From the NCBI GenBank assembly GCA_036873135.1, contig JAPTYO010000009.1, forward strand, positions 23,209,756-23,273,755: 64,000 bases of DNA. The letters run 5' to 3'. This document shows, in pieces, positions 21,385 to 31,723 of the stretch. Under the pieces are notes generated by a model, which had not been told where the DNA came from, searched no databases, and saw nothing but the letters and a program-made list of their open reading frames with translations. The position numbers were made by a program, and so were the translations under genes. How positions within the stretch are numbered: position 1 is the stretch's first letter; each line of letters begins with the position of its first letter. The DNA is from Clarkia xantiana subsp. parviflora (Eukaryota; Streptophyta; Magnoliopsida; Myrtales; Onagraceae).

Positions 21385-21570
21385 GGAGGAGTGTTAAATA
21401 TAGAAATCTTGTACATAATTGTTATTTTCCATTCCTAGCAGTTTTAATGCTTTCCTAGTTTAGCTATTTACCAAGTTTGGCTTAATTGTAACATTATATA
21501 TTGTAAGTTTTGATTAGTGAATGATATACAAAATTTACAAGTTATTACAATCATAAAGAATTGTAAAAAA

Positions 21571-21620
21571 AAAAAAGAGCATGTTACCATGAAAGCTTTA
21601 ATGGTAACATGCTCTTTTTT
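21571..21620. repeat. Perfect 20-bp inverted repeat (hairpin)
   Basis: AAAAAAGAGCATGTTACCAT (21571-21590), a 10-base spacer, then its exact reverse complement (21601-21620). It sits 21 bases beyond the copia target duplication. It resembles no terminator of a known gene here. Confidence 0.85.
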
Positions 21621-22137
21621 AAGGCCTCTTCGTCATCCATGAAAGGTCTCTTAAGCATTGCAATAGCGTGCCGTCTCTTCTTCAACTTCCTACTCAGTTT
21701 GCTCCTCCCCTTAGTCTTCTTATTCAAATCAATCTCAAATAGATTTGCCACCCATGTTCTGCTCTCCAGAACCAGGAATGAGAATAGAGCTCCACCCCAT
21801 TAAGTGCCCTATAGACAAAACATCCTCGTTAGGCCTAAACATAACCTTGCTTCTTTGGTATCATCATAGAATGGCTCATGTATCTGGTATATCTTGTGGG
21901 GTCCGCCAAATTACTACAAAGAACTGTTTCCACAAGTAAGTAAACCCTTCGGCCAATATTTTGTGTTTAACCCTTGGAACACATAAAAATTTAAAATCAA
22001 ATGCATATAATAAAATACAATTCATGAGGTGGTACATTTTCTTGCAATTATGCATATATGATGTTCCTGAGTCGTGTTCCTCTTTTCCAGCTCATCCTTC
22101 AAATATATATATCTGCGAAGCATTTCATATCTAAAGT
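21621..22137. other. Unassigned flank, possible coding remnant on minus
   Basis: A minus-strand frame across about 21770-21600 reads WVANLFEIDLNKKTKGRS with many Lys/Arg. It has no start or family I recognise, and could be an exon remnant interrupted by nearby insertions. The rest is AT-rich with no signal. Confidence 0.3.
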
Positions 22138-22146
22138 AATAATCAA

Positions 22147-23214
22147 GGGTTAAGAACCTATGAAAGGTCTGAACTATTACCCATGTTAACGGGAGAGGTC
22201 TGAAATTTAAAAAGTTAATAACAGACGTCTGAAATTTCAATTTTGTTGATTTGAGGTTTTCCGTCCATTTTTAGGGTTAAATTTAACAGAATTGTGTGAA
22301 ATGACATTTTTGCCCCTTTAATATTTTGTTTTATTTAATATCTTATTTAAGGAAATGTGAAATGACAATTTTACCCCTAAAGTCAAATTAAAACCACCCA
22401 ACTCCGGCCACCACCACCCGACTCCGGCGACCACCACCTCGACTCCGACGACCACCACCTCGGCTCCGGCGACCCGACTCCGGCCACCACCTCGGCAAAA
22501 AAGCTCCGATCGGGGCCAAAAAGCTCCGATCGGGGCCAAAAAGCTCCGATCGGGGCCAAAAAAGCTCCGATCGGAGCCAAAAAAGCTCCGATCGGAGCCA
22601 AAAAAGCTCCGATCGGAGCTTTGTGGCTCTGGTCGGAGCTCTGTGGCTCCGGTCGGGGCCACAGAGTGGCTCCGACCAGAGCCACAAAGCTCCGATCAGA
22701 GCTTTTTGGCTCCGATCGGAGCTTTTTTGGCCCCGATCGGAGTCCAATCGGGGCCGGTGGCTCCGATCGGAGCTCAATCGGGGCCGGTGGCTCCGATCGG
22801 AGCCCAATTGGGGTCGGTGGCTCCGATTTTGGCCCAATCGGAGCCTTGGTGGTGGTCGCCGGAGTACGGTGGTGGTCGCCGGAGTACGGTGGTGGTCGCC
22901 GGAGTACGGTGGTGGTCGCCGGAGTAAGATTGGTGGTCGCCGGAGTACCGTGGTGGCTTCAAGGGCATTTTGGTCTTTTCACTCCATGCATGTGAGGGGT
23001 ACACTTGATAGAAGGGCATTTTTGGAATTTTATTTAATTTCCGGTCACATGCCAAGCATGTGACCAACTTCCGTTAGTTTTAACGGAAAAAACTAACGGA
23101 GACCGCTGTTATCAACAAAACAGAAATTTCAGACCTCTATTATTAACTTTTTAAATTTCAGACCTCTTCCGTTAACATGGGTGATAGTTCAGACCTTTCA
23201 TAGGTTCTTAACCC
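22147..23214. mobile_element. Fold-back MULE-type element, copy 2
   Basis: Inverted repeats start GGGTTAAGAACCTATGAAAG (22147) and end with the mirror at 23214, flanked by a perfect 9-bp duplication aataatcaa (22138-22146 and 23215-23223). The core holds about ten tandem GCTCCGATCGG(A/G)GCC units spaced by A-runs (22500-22620), mirrored on the right, plus four copies of GGTGGTGGTCGCCGGAGTA (about 22848-22925). The whole 1,068 bp can fold back on itself. Same family as 1772-2667. No real gene inside. Confidence 0.85.
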
Positions 23215-23223
23215 AATAATCAA

Positions 23224-23640
23224 AACAAAAATGTGAATGAAAAATTATTAAAAAATGGGGATAACGACAATTTAGAATTTCAGCAGAGCTACAACAGCAA
23301 AACAAAAGAATTAAGGAGATGATTAGAATTTGATCTAAAAAGTACTAATAACCAAATTACTGGATCGGGCAAATCCATCATCATAAAAAAATTACTGGAT
23401 ATAACAAATCGGACATTTCTATTTAGACTCTGAGATTTTTCATCTCACTTAGTAAAAACTGAAAATCATAATAAGGACTATACAAAATATAATAAAAGAT
23501 TTTACCTCATCAACGGAATGGTTTGCAATACTATCGTAGTACCGTATTTCCCAAATTAGTTATTATTTTTTGTCAATAATTATTAGGCTTTGGGGATTTA
23601 TTTGGTGAACGGGTTTTGGGTTGAAGACCAATTAAATTTT
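23224..23640. other. Intergenic
   Basis: AT-rich sequence between the fold-back element and the LINE 3' end. No gene or repeat recognised. Confidence 0.5.
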
Positions 23641-23759
23641 ATTTTTTTTTTTGGGTGAAAACAACTTCTATTTTACCAATCAAAAGAGGCACAAAAAGTT
23701 TAAGGCGTATGTCCCACGACAAGGTCCGGGGGTACATTCGCAGCAAACCAAGACCCAAC

Positions 23760-24160
23760 AGTGTTCTATCGAACCGCACGTCTACAAAATAAGTGAGCAC
23801 GATTAATAGAACTACAAGAAACAACGCAAATAGAAATACTAGGATGGAGTTGTAGGAGTTTTCTAATGTCCTGGAGAACGCCAAAAAGTGGAAGGAAATC
23901 CGTCGATTGTGAATGTAGCTGATTATGCAGTAAAAGAGAGTCTGTCAAGATCACCGCCGGTGATTGTGGGCTCAAGGCTGCCACAGTAGTCCTGCACGAC
24001 AAGCAATTCTTTCCGCTAATAAAGGATCATCTCTGGAGACTCGATGTACGGCTGCTGCAAATAATTCATCATCTCCATTTAACAAAAGTGCTCCTCCAAA
24101 AACTACTCCCGCGTTCATATTAACGGAACCATCGCAAAGTATCTTCCAAAAGGATCCCTA
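23760..24160 (-). pseudogene. LINE RNase H-like domain remnant
   Basis: Minus reading gives ILCDGSVNMNAGVVFGGALL, then DELFAAAVHRVS and DPLLAERIA, matching the RNase H domain at the C-terminus of many plant LINEs (first Asp in CDGS, Glu in AERIA). After a shift near 23975 the frame continues as ILTDSLLLHNQLHS, keeping the later Asp. It would remove RNA from the RNA-DNA hybrid. Confidence 0.65.
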
Positions 24161-26145
24161 GGGGGGTGGTGCACGGCTGGGAGGCCGTGTCGTCGCCGGG
24201 ATCAAGGTCTGGGTGTGCCCTGGTTTATCAACAAAGGCCAAAAAATTATCAGCACTTATAACATGATATTCGTGCATTACTGAAGAAATAGATGGCACTG
24301 CATGCTGGAAAATAACCCTATTTCGCTCTAACCAAACACACCACATGATTAAACACTTAGTTATGACGAGAGAATCTAGGTCTATGTTTCCGGAAGGGGG
24401 TTTCATAGCGATCCAATCTATTACTGTCATGGGCGGTAAGCTAAGGAGATCTACTTGACAAGGAGAAGCAAACCAGATCCTGCGGGTGAAAGGGCAGTTG
24501 AGCATTAAGTGTTCCCAGGTTTCCAGTGCCTGATGGCAAAGAAGGCAGTTACTTTCTACTGTGGGTATGCGTTTCTTCATGTTGCGGTCAAGTGGGAGGG
24601 CGTTGACACATCCCTTCCAGACGAATAAACGAACCTTAGGGAGAAGCTTCCGTGGCCAGAAGCGGGACCAAAAGGTTGAGTTAACAGTCGTGGTGGATGT
24701 CGAGGAGGTTCCCGATTTTAGACAGAAATTTGGTCCAATATGATCGGTGGAAGACCTTGAATGGATTAAGCATTATTGTTCCAGGTGCGGGTTGAGGATC
24801 AATGAAGGTTTCAAGGGGGGCGGGGGGTTAGGAAGATGGGGCACCCAGTCGATCAAGAGACCCATGTTGGAGACCCATGGGTCTTTCCAGAAGTCAACAG
24901 ATTTGCCGTCTCCAACTCTCCAATGACTCCCTTTGAGAATGAATTCCCGGGTGCTTAATATTGTGCGGAAGACGTGGGACTGGTGGCCACTGCTTTTGAT
25001 GTGAAAGAAAGTCGTAGAATGGAGGTAATTCTGCCGGACGGTTGCTGCCCAAATGGAGTTGCTTGAGTGGAGGAGTCTCCAGGCTTGTTTCAACAGTAGA
25101 GCCCAATTATATGTGTTTGCGAGTTTAAAGCCTAATCCCCCCAATTTTTTTTGGCATCGTCATTTTTTTCCCACGCGATCCAAGGGATTTCAGTTCTTTT
25201 CGGCGAGCCTTTCCACCAGAATTGTCGTTGTATTCTGTCCATGTGGTGACATATATACTGTGGGGGCGAATGGATGACATTACATAGGATGGTATGGCAG
25301 TTGATGTTGATTTGATGAGTACTTCCTTCCCGGCTGGGGAGAGTAGTTTGGCCATCCATCCCTCTATACGAGTGGAGACTCGATGAATGAGCATTTGTCC
25401 GAGTGCACGCTTCCTTTTTGCCCAATCCATTGGGAGGCCAAGGTATTTGTCATCTTCGGTCGCAAGTCGAACTCCCATTTGTTGGCAAAGTCTATGTTGT
25501 AAATCCAGGTTAACATTTGGGCTAAACGTCATACTGGATTTTGCAAAGTTGATGGACTGTCCAGATTCGGTTTCATAGGCCTCAAGAAGAGCTTTGACAG
25601 CTGTTAAGTTTGCTTTGATTGCCTCCAAGAAAAGGAGACTGTCGTCAGCGAAAATGAGGTGATTGATTGGCGAACATCTGAGCCTCGGCTTGATTCCTTT
25701 GATTTTGCGGAGTTGTTGGGCACTAGTCAGGTGGAAGGATAGTACCTGAGCACACAAGATGAACAAGAACGGTGATGGGGGGGTCTCCTTGTCTGATTCC
25801 TCGGGTCGGTTTGAAGGTCTGGGTTGGGTGTCCATTAAGCAGAATTGATGAGCTCGTAGTGGTGACGCACTCCATGATCCAGTTTATGACTTTTTGGGGG
25901 AAATCAAGTTTGGTAAGGACTCGTTCCAGGAAATGCCATTCCATGCGGTCATATGCCTTACTCATATCAAGTTGGGTTAACAGGTCTTTTGGTCCATGAT
26001 GTTTGACCACTTTTGAGTTTTGGTCCATGATGTTTTTTTTTCCTAATTTTGGTACCATATGTTTGCAGATTTTTCTAGTGTTGGTCCAACCGTTACATTC
26101 CGTCCATTTTTTTCTTAAGTGACATGTGCAAGTCACGTGATCCAC
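24158..26145 (-). pseudogene. LINE RT C-terminal half and zf-RVT region
   Basis: Reads LDMSKAYDRMEW and GIRQGDP (25990-25785); then, after a frameshift in a G-run near 25785, SPFLFILCAQVLS, the catalytic FADD at about 25641-25652, and DKYLGLPM. Beyond a break near 24770, CLLCHQALETWEHLMLNCPF is the zf-RVT cysteine/histidine cluster (about 24545-24490). The start of this segment abuts the inserted element at 25974-26485. Confidence 0.8.
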
Positions 26146-26485
26146 CCTAAACCTTTAATTTTGTTCAAATTTGGGGGAATTGACACCCTAAACCTAGTTC
26201 AATTTGGGCGAATTGAACTAGGTTTAATGGGTCAAATTTGGGGAAATTGACACCCTAAATCTAGTTCAATGGCTCAATTCCCCCAAATTTGAACAAAACT
26301 GAAAGTTTAGGGTGGATCACATGACTTGCACATGTCACTTAACGGAAAAAATGGACGGAATATAACGGTCGGACCAAAACTAGAAAAATCTGCAAACATA
26401 TGGTACCAAAAATAGGCAAAAGAAAACATCATGGATCAAAACCCAAAAGTGGTCAAACATCATGGACCAAAAGACATGTTAACCC
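25974..26485. mobile_element. 512-bp MULE-type MITE inside the LINE
   Basis: TIRs run from GGGTTAACAGGTCTTTTGGT (25974) to the mirror ending AACCC (26485), flanked by a perfect 9-bp duplication tatcaagtt (25965-25973 and 26486-26494). It splits the LINE RT between the LTQLDMSKAYD motif and the upstream RT half. Inner GACATGTGCAAGTCACGTGA is shared with the MITE in the copia element. Confidence 0.9.
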
Positions 26486-26578
26486 TATCAAGTTTGAGCG
26501 CTAGGAGTCCTATTATGCCTCTTCTTCAACGTCTAATAACATGTAGGATTTCTTGAGCGAGTAGCGTGTTGTCGGTTA

Positions 26579-28280
26579 TTAGGCGACCTGGAACGAATGC
26601 GCTTTGGAAAGGGGAGATGACAGCTTGCATGATGGGGCGAAGGCGATTGGTAAGTACCTTAGCGATGATTTTGTAGGACGTGTTGCAAAGGCTAATTGGT
26701 CTCCAATCCTTGATTGAGTTAGGGGATTCGATTTTGGAATGAGGACAATGAATGTATCATTGATCTTTCTCGACATGTGCCCTTCCTCAAAAAAACTTAT
26801 GGCAGCTCGGACAGCAGCGATATTAGTGACTGCCTCAGTTTGGTGGAAGAATCTTCCTGTGAAACCATCCGGGCCTGGGGACTTGTCAGGGCCCGTGGTT
26901 TTGATGGCAGTGGCGATTTCCAAGTTGGATACGTCAGAGTTGAGGGTCGGAAGGAGGGGCGGTGGGATCCGGGTTGTCATGGTATCAGCAAGAGGATACG
27001 ATATCGGAACGTGACCAACTTGGAATAAGGTCCGGAAGTAGGTAGTAATGTGGTTTTGGACGGGTAGAGGGTCAGTTATCCAGGATCCATTTTCGTCCTG
27101 AATCCAAAGTATATCGGATTTCTTGCGACGAGCTACAGTCTTGGCGTGGAAGTATTTTGTATTTCTATCGCCATCTGTTAACCACAACTGTCTTGATTTT
27201 TGTCGCCACATCGTTTCCTCGCGTTGATACAAGCTTTTAACATGGGATGTGAGGGGAGCGATGTCGGGGTGGGTGGGTGAATGTTGCTGGATTGTGTGAA
27301 GTTGATCAAGAGCTAAGTTGAGTAAGGACGAAGTTTGTCCAAACGTGGATGTATTCCAATACTTGAGGGTTTTGCTGAGGCGTGACAATTTGGATATGAG
27401 GGAATGTTGTGGAGAGTCCTGGGTGGGGAGGTTCCATGAGTGTGCAACCACGGTTTGGAATGTCTCACGTTGTAGCCACATGTGCTCAAATCGGAAGGGT
27501 CTTGGTGACATGGGGGCCTGTTGGGTGATTGACAGTTTTAGGATTATCGGGTAGTGGTCGGAGGCGATGATCTCCTTGTGGAAAAGGGTGGCGTCCTCAA
27601 AAAGTGTTCTCCAAGTCGGTGTACACAAAACCCGGTCCAGTCATTCCGTGATCATATCCGCTCCCGTTCGTCGATTTGTCCATGTGTGCACTTGACCTAG
27701 GAAACCTATATCCATCAGGCCCAACGAATCTGACCAAGTCCGTGCTTGGGTTAAACGGTAAGTGGAAATGGAGTTACCACCCGATTTTTCGTCGAGATTC
27801 CATATATCATTCAAATCACCAATGACTATCCAGGGGGTGAGGTCCGGGGGGCCTATCCTGGTCAGTTCATCCCAGAAAGGGAATCTATTTGCATATTTTG
27901 ATGGGGGCATAGACAAAGGAGGCTTCCCAAAGTGGAGACGAAGGCGTTTGAGAGATTTGTGTATGAATAAAATTCAAATTAATAAGGAGCTGGTCAATGT
28001 GGTGGCTTGACGAGACAATATTGAGTGAGTGAACGTGTCTCCAAGCAAGGAAAAGACCTCGTGTTTGCAACAGATTTTCTACGTGTTGGTTATGAAACCC
28101 TAGATTAGTGGCTAGTTGGCCTAATTTCTCCATATTACTCTTCACCTCAGAGATGAATATGATGCTGGGCTGATTTTGCGCTATCAAGTGGCGCAGGTGA
28201 CTAACTGTCAGGGCTTGCCCGGCTCCCTGACAGTTCCATGCCAAGGCGATCATTGGGAAGGCAGAGGGACCCCAAGGCAT
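26579..28280 (-). pseudogene. LINE endonuclease and RT N-terminal half
   Basis: Starts MIALAWNCQGAG near 28250, the usual opening of the apurinic-like endonuclease; then FISEVKSN, VIGDLNDI and SDHYPIIL (catalytic His near 27565) in three frames. A frameshift lies in the C-run near 27900, and a CGA-to-TGA change is likely at 27641-27643. After a linker the RT begins, with NTKYFHAKTVARRKKSDI and GPDGFTGRFF. The endonuclease would nick the target to prime reverse transcription. Confidence 0.8.
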
Positions 28281-28415
28281 CCCTCCGCATCATAATGGTT
28301 TACAGTCGAATCGACACTAATCAAATAGTGAGGAAACTAACGTGTAAATAAATTGCATAGTACCTCAGTTGCCGGAACAGTTGGTTCCGACTCATTTTGT
28401 CCCTCCTCAGTGTCT

Positions 28416-29284
28416 TCAGGGTCGTTCATTCGTGGGCGGTTCTCCATGTTGTAGGTATGTCTTGGTCGGACTTGTCGTGGTGGTACTAATGGGATGTCTG
28501 TTTGGCGTGTCCACTATGGTGAGGAATGGGGCCCAGGCGCATCCAAGTGGCCTTTTTGTGCATTTCTTTTCTTGTTCCTCATACTCCATGGGCTCCTTTC
28601 CGGGGCGTCTGTTTGGTGGTGACAGGTGTGGTTGGTCCCATTGAGCCGTGGTGTCCGAGTAGACAAATTCCTTGCTGTGGATTTCAGTGAGATCATCAGA
28701 GGGGGAGCCCGTGGATGCAGATAGGGGTTGGTGGTTGTTGTTTAGCAGGAGCCCCAGCATGTTTAGGGTTTGGACATCAGAATTGATGTGAGGGGCTTGC
28801 TCCATCTCGATGTCAGAGAATCTGTCCTCTTAGATGTTAATTGCCGCAGTTACCACTGGATGTGGTGGTGGAGAAGATGAACGTTCAGGTGGGGAGGATG
28901 GAAACTCAATACGGGGGTAGTAAGGGGGTACGGATTGGGTAGTGGTGGTGATGCTGTAGTGGTGGTGTCTAGGTTGGGGTGTGGGGGAGTAGGGTAGTTC
29001 ATCTGTGAGGGTCCTGCAGGGTTGGTGGGCTGAAGCATATGGTTAATTAAGGAGAGGGGGACCATATTTGGTGTTGTCACATTCCATTGGAGCAGTGGAT
29101 TCCATAAAGTCGGCATCATTAATGGCCAGGTCAATTGCCATAAATAGCAAGGGGGAGGCAAAAGGAATGTCTGATTTGGAGAAGTATTCCTATGTGGAAA
29201 ACTGGGTAATTGGAGAATTATCAGTTGACCAAGGATACAGTGCGGTACATATTTTGTTTTTAACATGATTGATTTATGACAGGG
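28416..29284 (-). pseudogene. LINE ORF1-like C-terminal remnant
   Basis: Two overlapping minus frames rich in Pro, Thr, His and Asn lie just upstream of ORF2. Low-complexity proline-rich tails are common in plant LINE ORF1, but no zinc knuckle is visible, so the assignment rests on position. The 5' part is missing. Confidence 0.4.
29180..29284 (+). repeat. 105-bp direct repeat, left copy
   Basis: Pairs with 31617-31723 with a few mismatches; both contain GAAAACTGGG and TTGACCAAGGATAC. This copy is continuous with the LINE ORF1 remnant. Confidence 0.75.
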
Positions 29285-29460
29285 AATCAACGTTCTGCGG
29301 GCGCTACAATACTCCTAACAGATGAGTAGCACGATGCCCGTCGCACGGCAAACCTCGTATGAACTATTCAGAGACAGAGACAATAACTGAAGACTGAAAT
29401 GTTGATGCTATTGGATGACAATACATTAACAGGCACCCTCCCATTCCGGCGAGTGGGAGC

Positions 29461-30053
29461 TGTTAGCATATGGTGATGTGGCGCCGTAATTGGTAGCTCG
29501 TTAATATATGTGGTTACCTAAGATAATTATGTAAATGTCACATTAGAGCTAATTGGGCCAGACCCAATTCCCATGTGACATGGGAGGCCCAAAATTGGGC
29601 CTCCCCCACCACATAAGTCGGCCGAAACTCTAGAAGGAAAGGGGGATGATTTTCTCCTCCCCCACTATATAAGGAGGTCTTGGGGTCACCTCCAAAACAC
29701 ACCTTGATCACAATTCCTCTTAAGTTGTGATTTGAGAGAAATCTCTTTCTCTCTATAGCTATTTCGGCCGGCCCCTTAAACACCACTACTGGTGTGCCAA
29801 ATTGTTTCCGAGCAATCAGTCTGAGGTTCTGTCCCCGTTGAAGAATCGATGAGAGGATTTGCTGTGGAGCTTATACCTTGTAAGACTTCTTCTCACGAAG
29901 AACTTGTACGGGTTTCGACCGGAGGATCAGAACTCCCTCCACAACGTTCTTGGACAGGAAAGCTATTGATGTATGTGTACATTATTCCGCTGAGTAATTC
30001 GATTACTTGCATGTACACGTTTTAGCATAGTATTACGTCCCCGTAATCCAACA
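29461..30053 (+). repeat. Copia LTR (family T), plus orientation
   Basis: Runs TGTTAGCATATGG to GTAATCCAACA, with TATATAAG at 29666-29673. The same family appears on minus at 54400-54969, 56922-57489 and 60606-60969. It is followed directly by pol sequence and not by a primer-binding site, and the 5-bp flanks do not match. So it is either a 5' LTR joined to pol by a deletion or part of a rearranged nest. Confidence 0.8.
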
Positions 30054-30786
30054 GGTTGTACTCTGGTGCGCGCTGTCAAAGCGTGATGGCCCAAAGAACC
30101 TGCAGGAGCGTGAACATATGAAGAGTGGCGAGTATTTGAGCATGGTAGGAAGCTTAATGTATGTCATGCTCTGCACTCGTCCGGACATCTATTACGTTGT
30201 GGGCCTAGTAGCAAGAATCCAATCAGACTTTCGCTATCAACTTTTAAAACCGTAAAGCGAGTCATACAGGTACTGCCAACTACGTCCTGTGCTATGAGGG
30301 CAGGAAGATAGAATTGACCGGTTCCAGTGACGCCGACCATGGTGGCTATCCGGATGATCGTAAATCAACCACGGGATGGGTGTTCCTCCTTGCTAATGCC
30401 GCCATTTCATGGACGAGTAAGAAGCAATCATGGGTCGCGCTGTCTACGATAGAATCAGAATTCGTTGCCCTCTCCAAAACGCACCGGAAACGGTCTGGCT
30501 AAAAAGGCTTCTTATTGCATTGTTAGGCACTGACGAAAAGAGAAAGCCTGTAAAGGTATTCTTCGACAGTCAAGCGGCCATAACGGCAGTTAAGAATCCA
30601 AAGTACTTCAGTACGACTAAACACATTGATATGAAATACAATTATGCTAAATCTGTTCTGGAAGACAATATAATCACTTTAGAATACTTGTCCACAGACA
30701 AAATGGTCGCGGACCCATTAACTAAGCCATTACGTAGAGAGATTTTCAAAAAGCACGTAAAACTGCTTGGATTACGTAGGGCTTAA
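30054..30786 (+). pseudogene. Tork/Tnt1-like copia RT end and RNase H
   Basis: Reads GSLMYVMLCTRPDIYYVVG, then in a second frame TGSSDADHGGYPDDRKSTTG, SWTSKKQSWVALSTIESEF, and finally HIDMKYNYAKSVLEDN and DPLTKPL to the stop at about 30784-30786. This is the end of copia RT and all of RNase H, in three frames, so not functional. The motif style is Tnt1/Tork-like, unlike the element at 16510-21549. Confidence 0.85.
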
Positions 30787-31616
30787 TAAGTGGCTTGTAT
30801 AAGTGATGGAACTTTGACTTTTGAAATAATATTTCGATTGAATAAAAGAATTGCAAATTGAGTATATGATCCATCGACGTCATAATGATAAATAACATCG
30901 GATTTTACGGTCTATAAACTAAGTCGTAGGAAGAGGTAAAAAATTCTTCCACCAAAATTATGTCGAATGTGAACCATGCCTCGTCACACAGGTACGGTCA
31001 TCTTGTAGGAGAGGGCCTCTACCACAACAAGATTGGCTAAAACCAGTGGATAAACCTGGTTAAACGAAACGATAACTTTGTCACGCCTAAAAGCATGACT
31101 TGATCTTCGTTTTGTAAATCGCCGTGTTGGACTCTGTCCAACATTAAAATCACATTCAGGGCCAGATGAAAGATTCTGCGATAGCATGATTGACATATCC
31201 CATCCCTGGCTTGTCCAAGTGTGCTATCGACGTGTGCTTCATACTGCACATGCCATGTTCGACCACGGGGTCAAGCTCGGTTGTGCTAGCTAGAATCCTT
31301 GTGATTCAAAGAGCACATACTTCTTCACCTTGAGCGTGTGATTGATCCCGGGTGTCTTATGAAGAGGCATCCAAAGTATCCTATTGGACTCATAACTTAT
31401 ACCTAAGGTCTGGCTGAATGTTCGCTTCCCGGCGTACGAGCGGAGAGCCAAAGAAAAAGGCCAAGTGACCACGTCTTGGAAACCGGTTGAGTTAGACTAA
31501 GGGTATAAGCGATGGGGATGGTCATGTTCACCTATAATTCATCGAATCTTGTGTTCACTAGGTGGCCTTCAACCGGATATTAGTTGAAGGTTGTGAACAC
31601 TTGTACGGATGCCCTG
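30787..31616 (+). other. Post-pol region of the copia remnant
   Basis: Non-coding sequence downstream of RNase H; no polypurine tract followed by an LTR was found before 31617. The short minus-strand frames here show no family motif. Confidence 0.4.
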
Positions 31617-31723
31617 GAGAAGTATTCTTATGTGGAAAACTGGGCAATTGGAGAATTATCAGTTGACCAAGGATACGGTGCGGTACATATTTTGTTTTTA
31701 ACAGGATTGATTTACGATAGGGA
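31617..31723 (+). repeat. 105-bp direct repeat, right copy
   Basis: Near-identical to 29180-29284 and followed by unrelated AT-rich sequence. The two copies bracket 2.3 kb containing the family-T LTR and copia pol. Confidence 0.75.

Larger units (their letters stand above)
16510..21549 (+). mobile_element. Ty1-copia retrotransposon (short-LTR, Ale-like)
   Basis: LTRs of 158 bp (16510-16667 and 21392-21549) run TG to CA, differ at only a few positions, and are flanked by a perfect 5-bp duplication atcat (16505-16509 and 21550-21554). A primer-binding site TGGTATTAGAGC (16668-16679, one change from the usual initiator-Met form) and a polypurine tract GAGGAGGAG (21383-21391) are present. Order protease, integrase, RT, RNase H fits copia. 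Gag is not seen, and pol is broken by an inserted element, a stop and a frameshift, so it could move only with help. The short LTR suggests the Ale lineage; this is inference. Confidence 0.9.
23641..29284 (-). mobile_element. Decayed LINE (non-LTR retrotransposon)
   Basis: Minus-strand order: ORF1-like Pro/Thr-rich remnant (29284-28416), endonuclease (28280 to about 27560), RT (about 27000-25125), zf-RVT region (25144-24158) and RNase H (about 24160-23760), ending in a poly(A) seen as a T-run at 23642-23654. This is the L1-type layout of plants. It has frameshifts near 27900 and 25785, a TGA at 27641-27643, a 512-bp insertion, and a break near 24770. The 5' end is cut at the 105-bp repeat near 29284. 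Confidence 0.85.
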
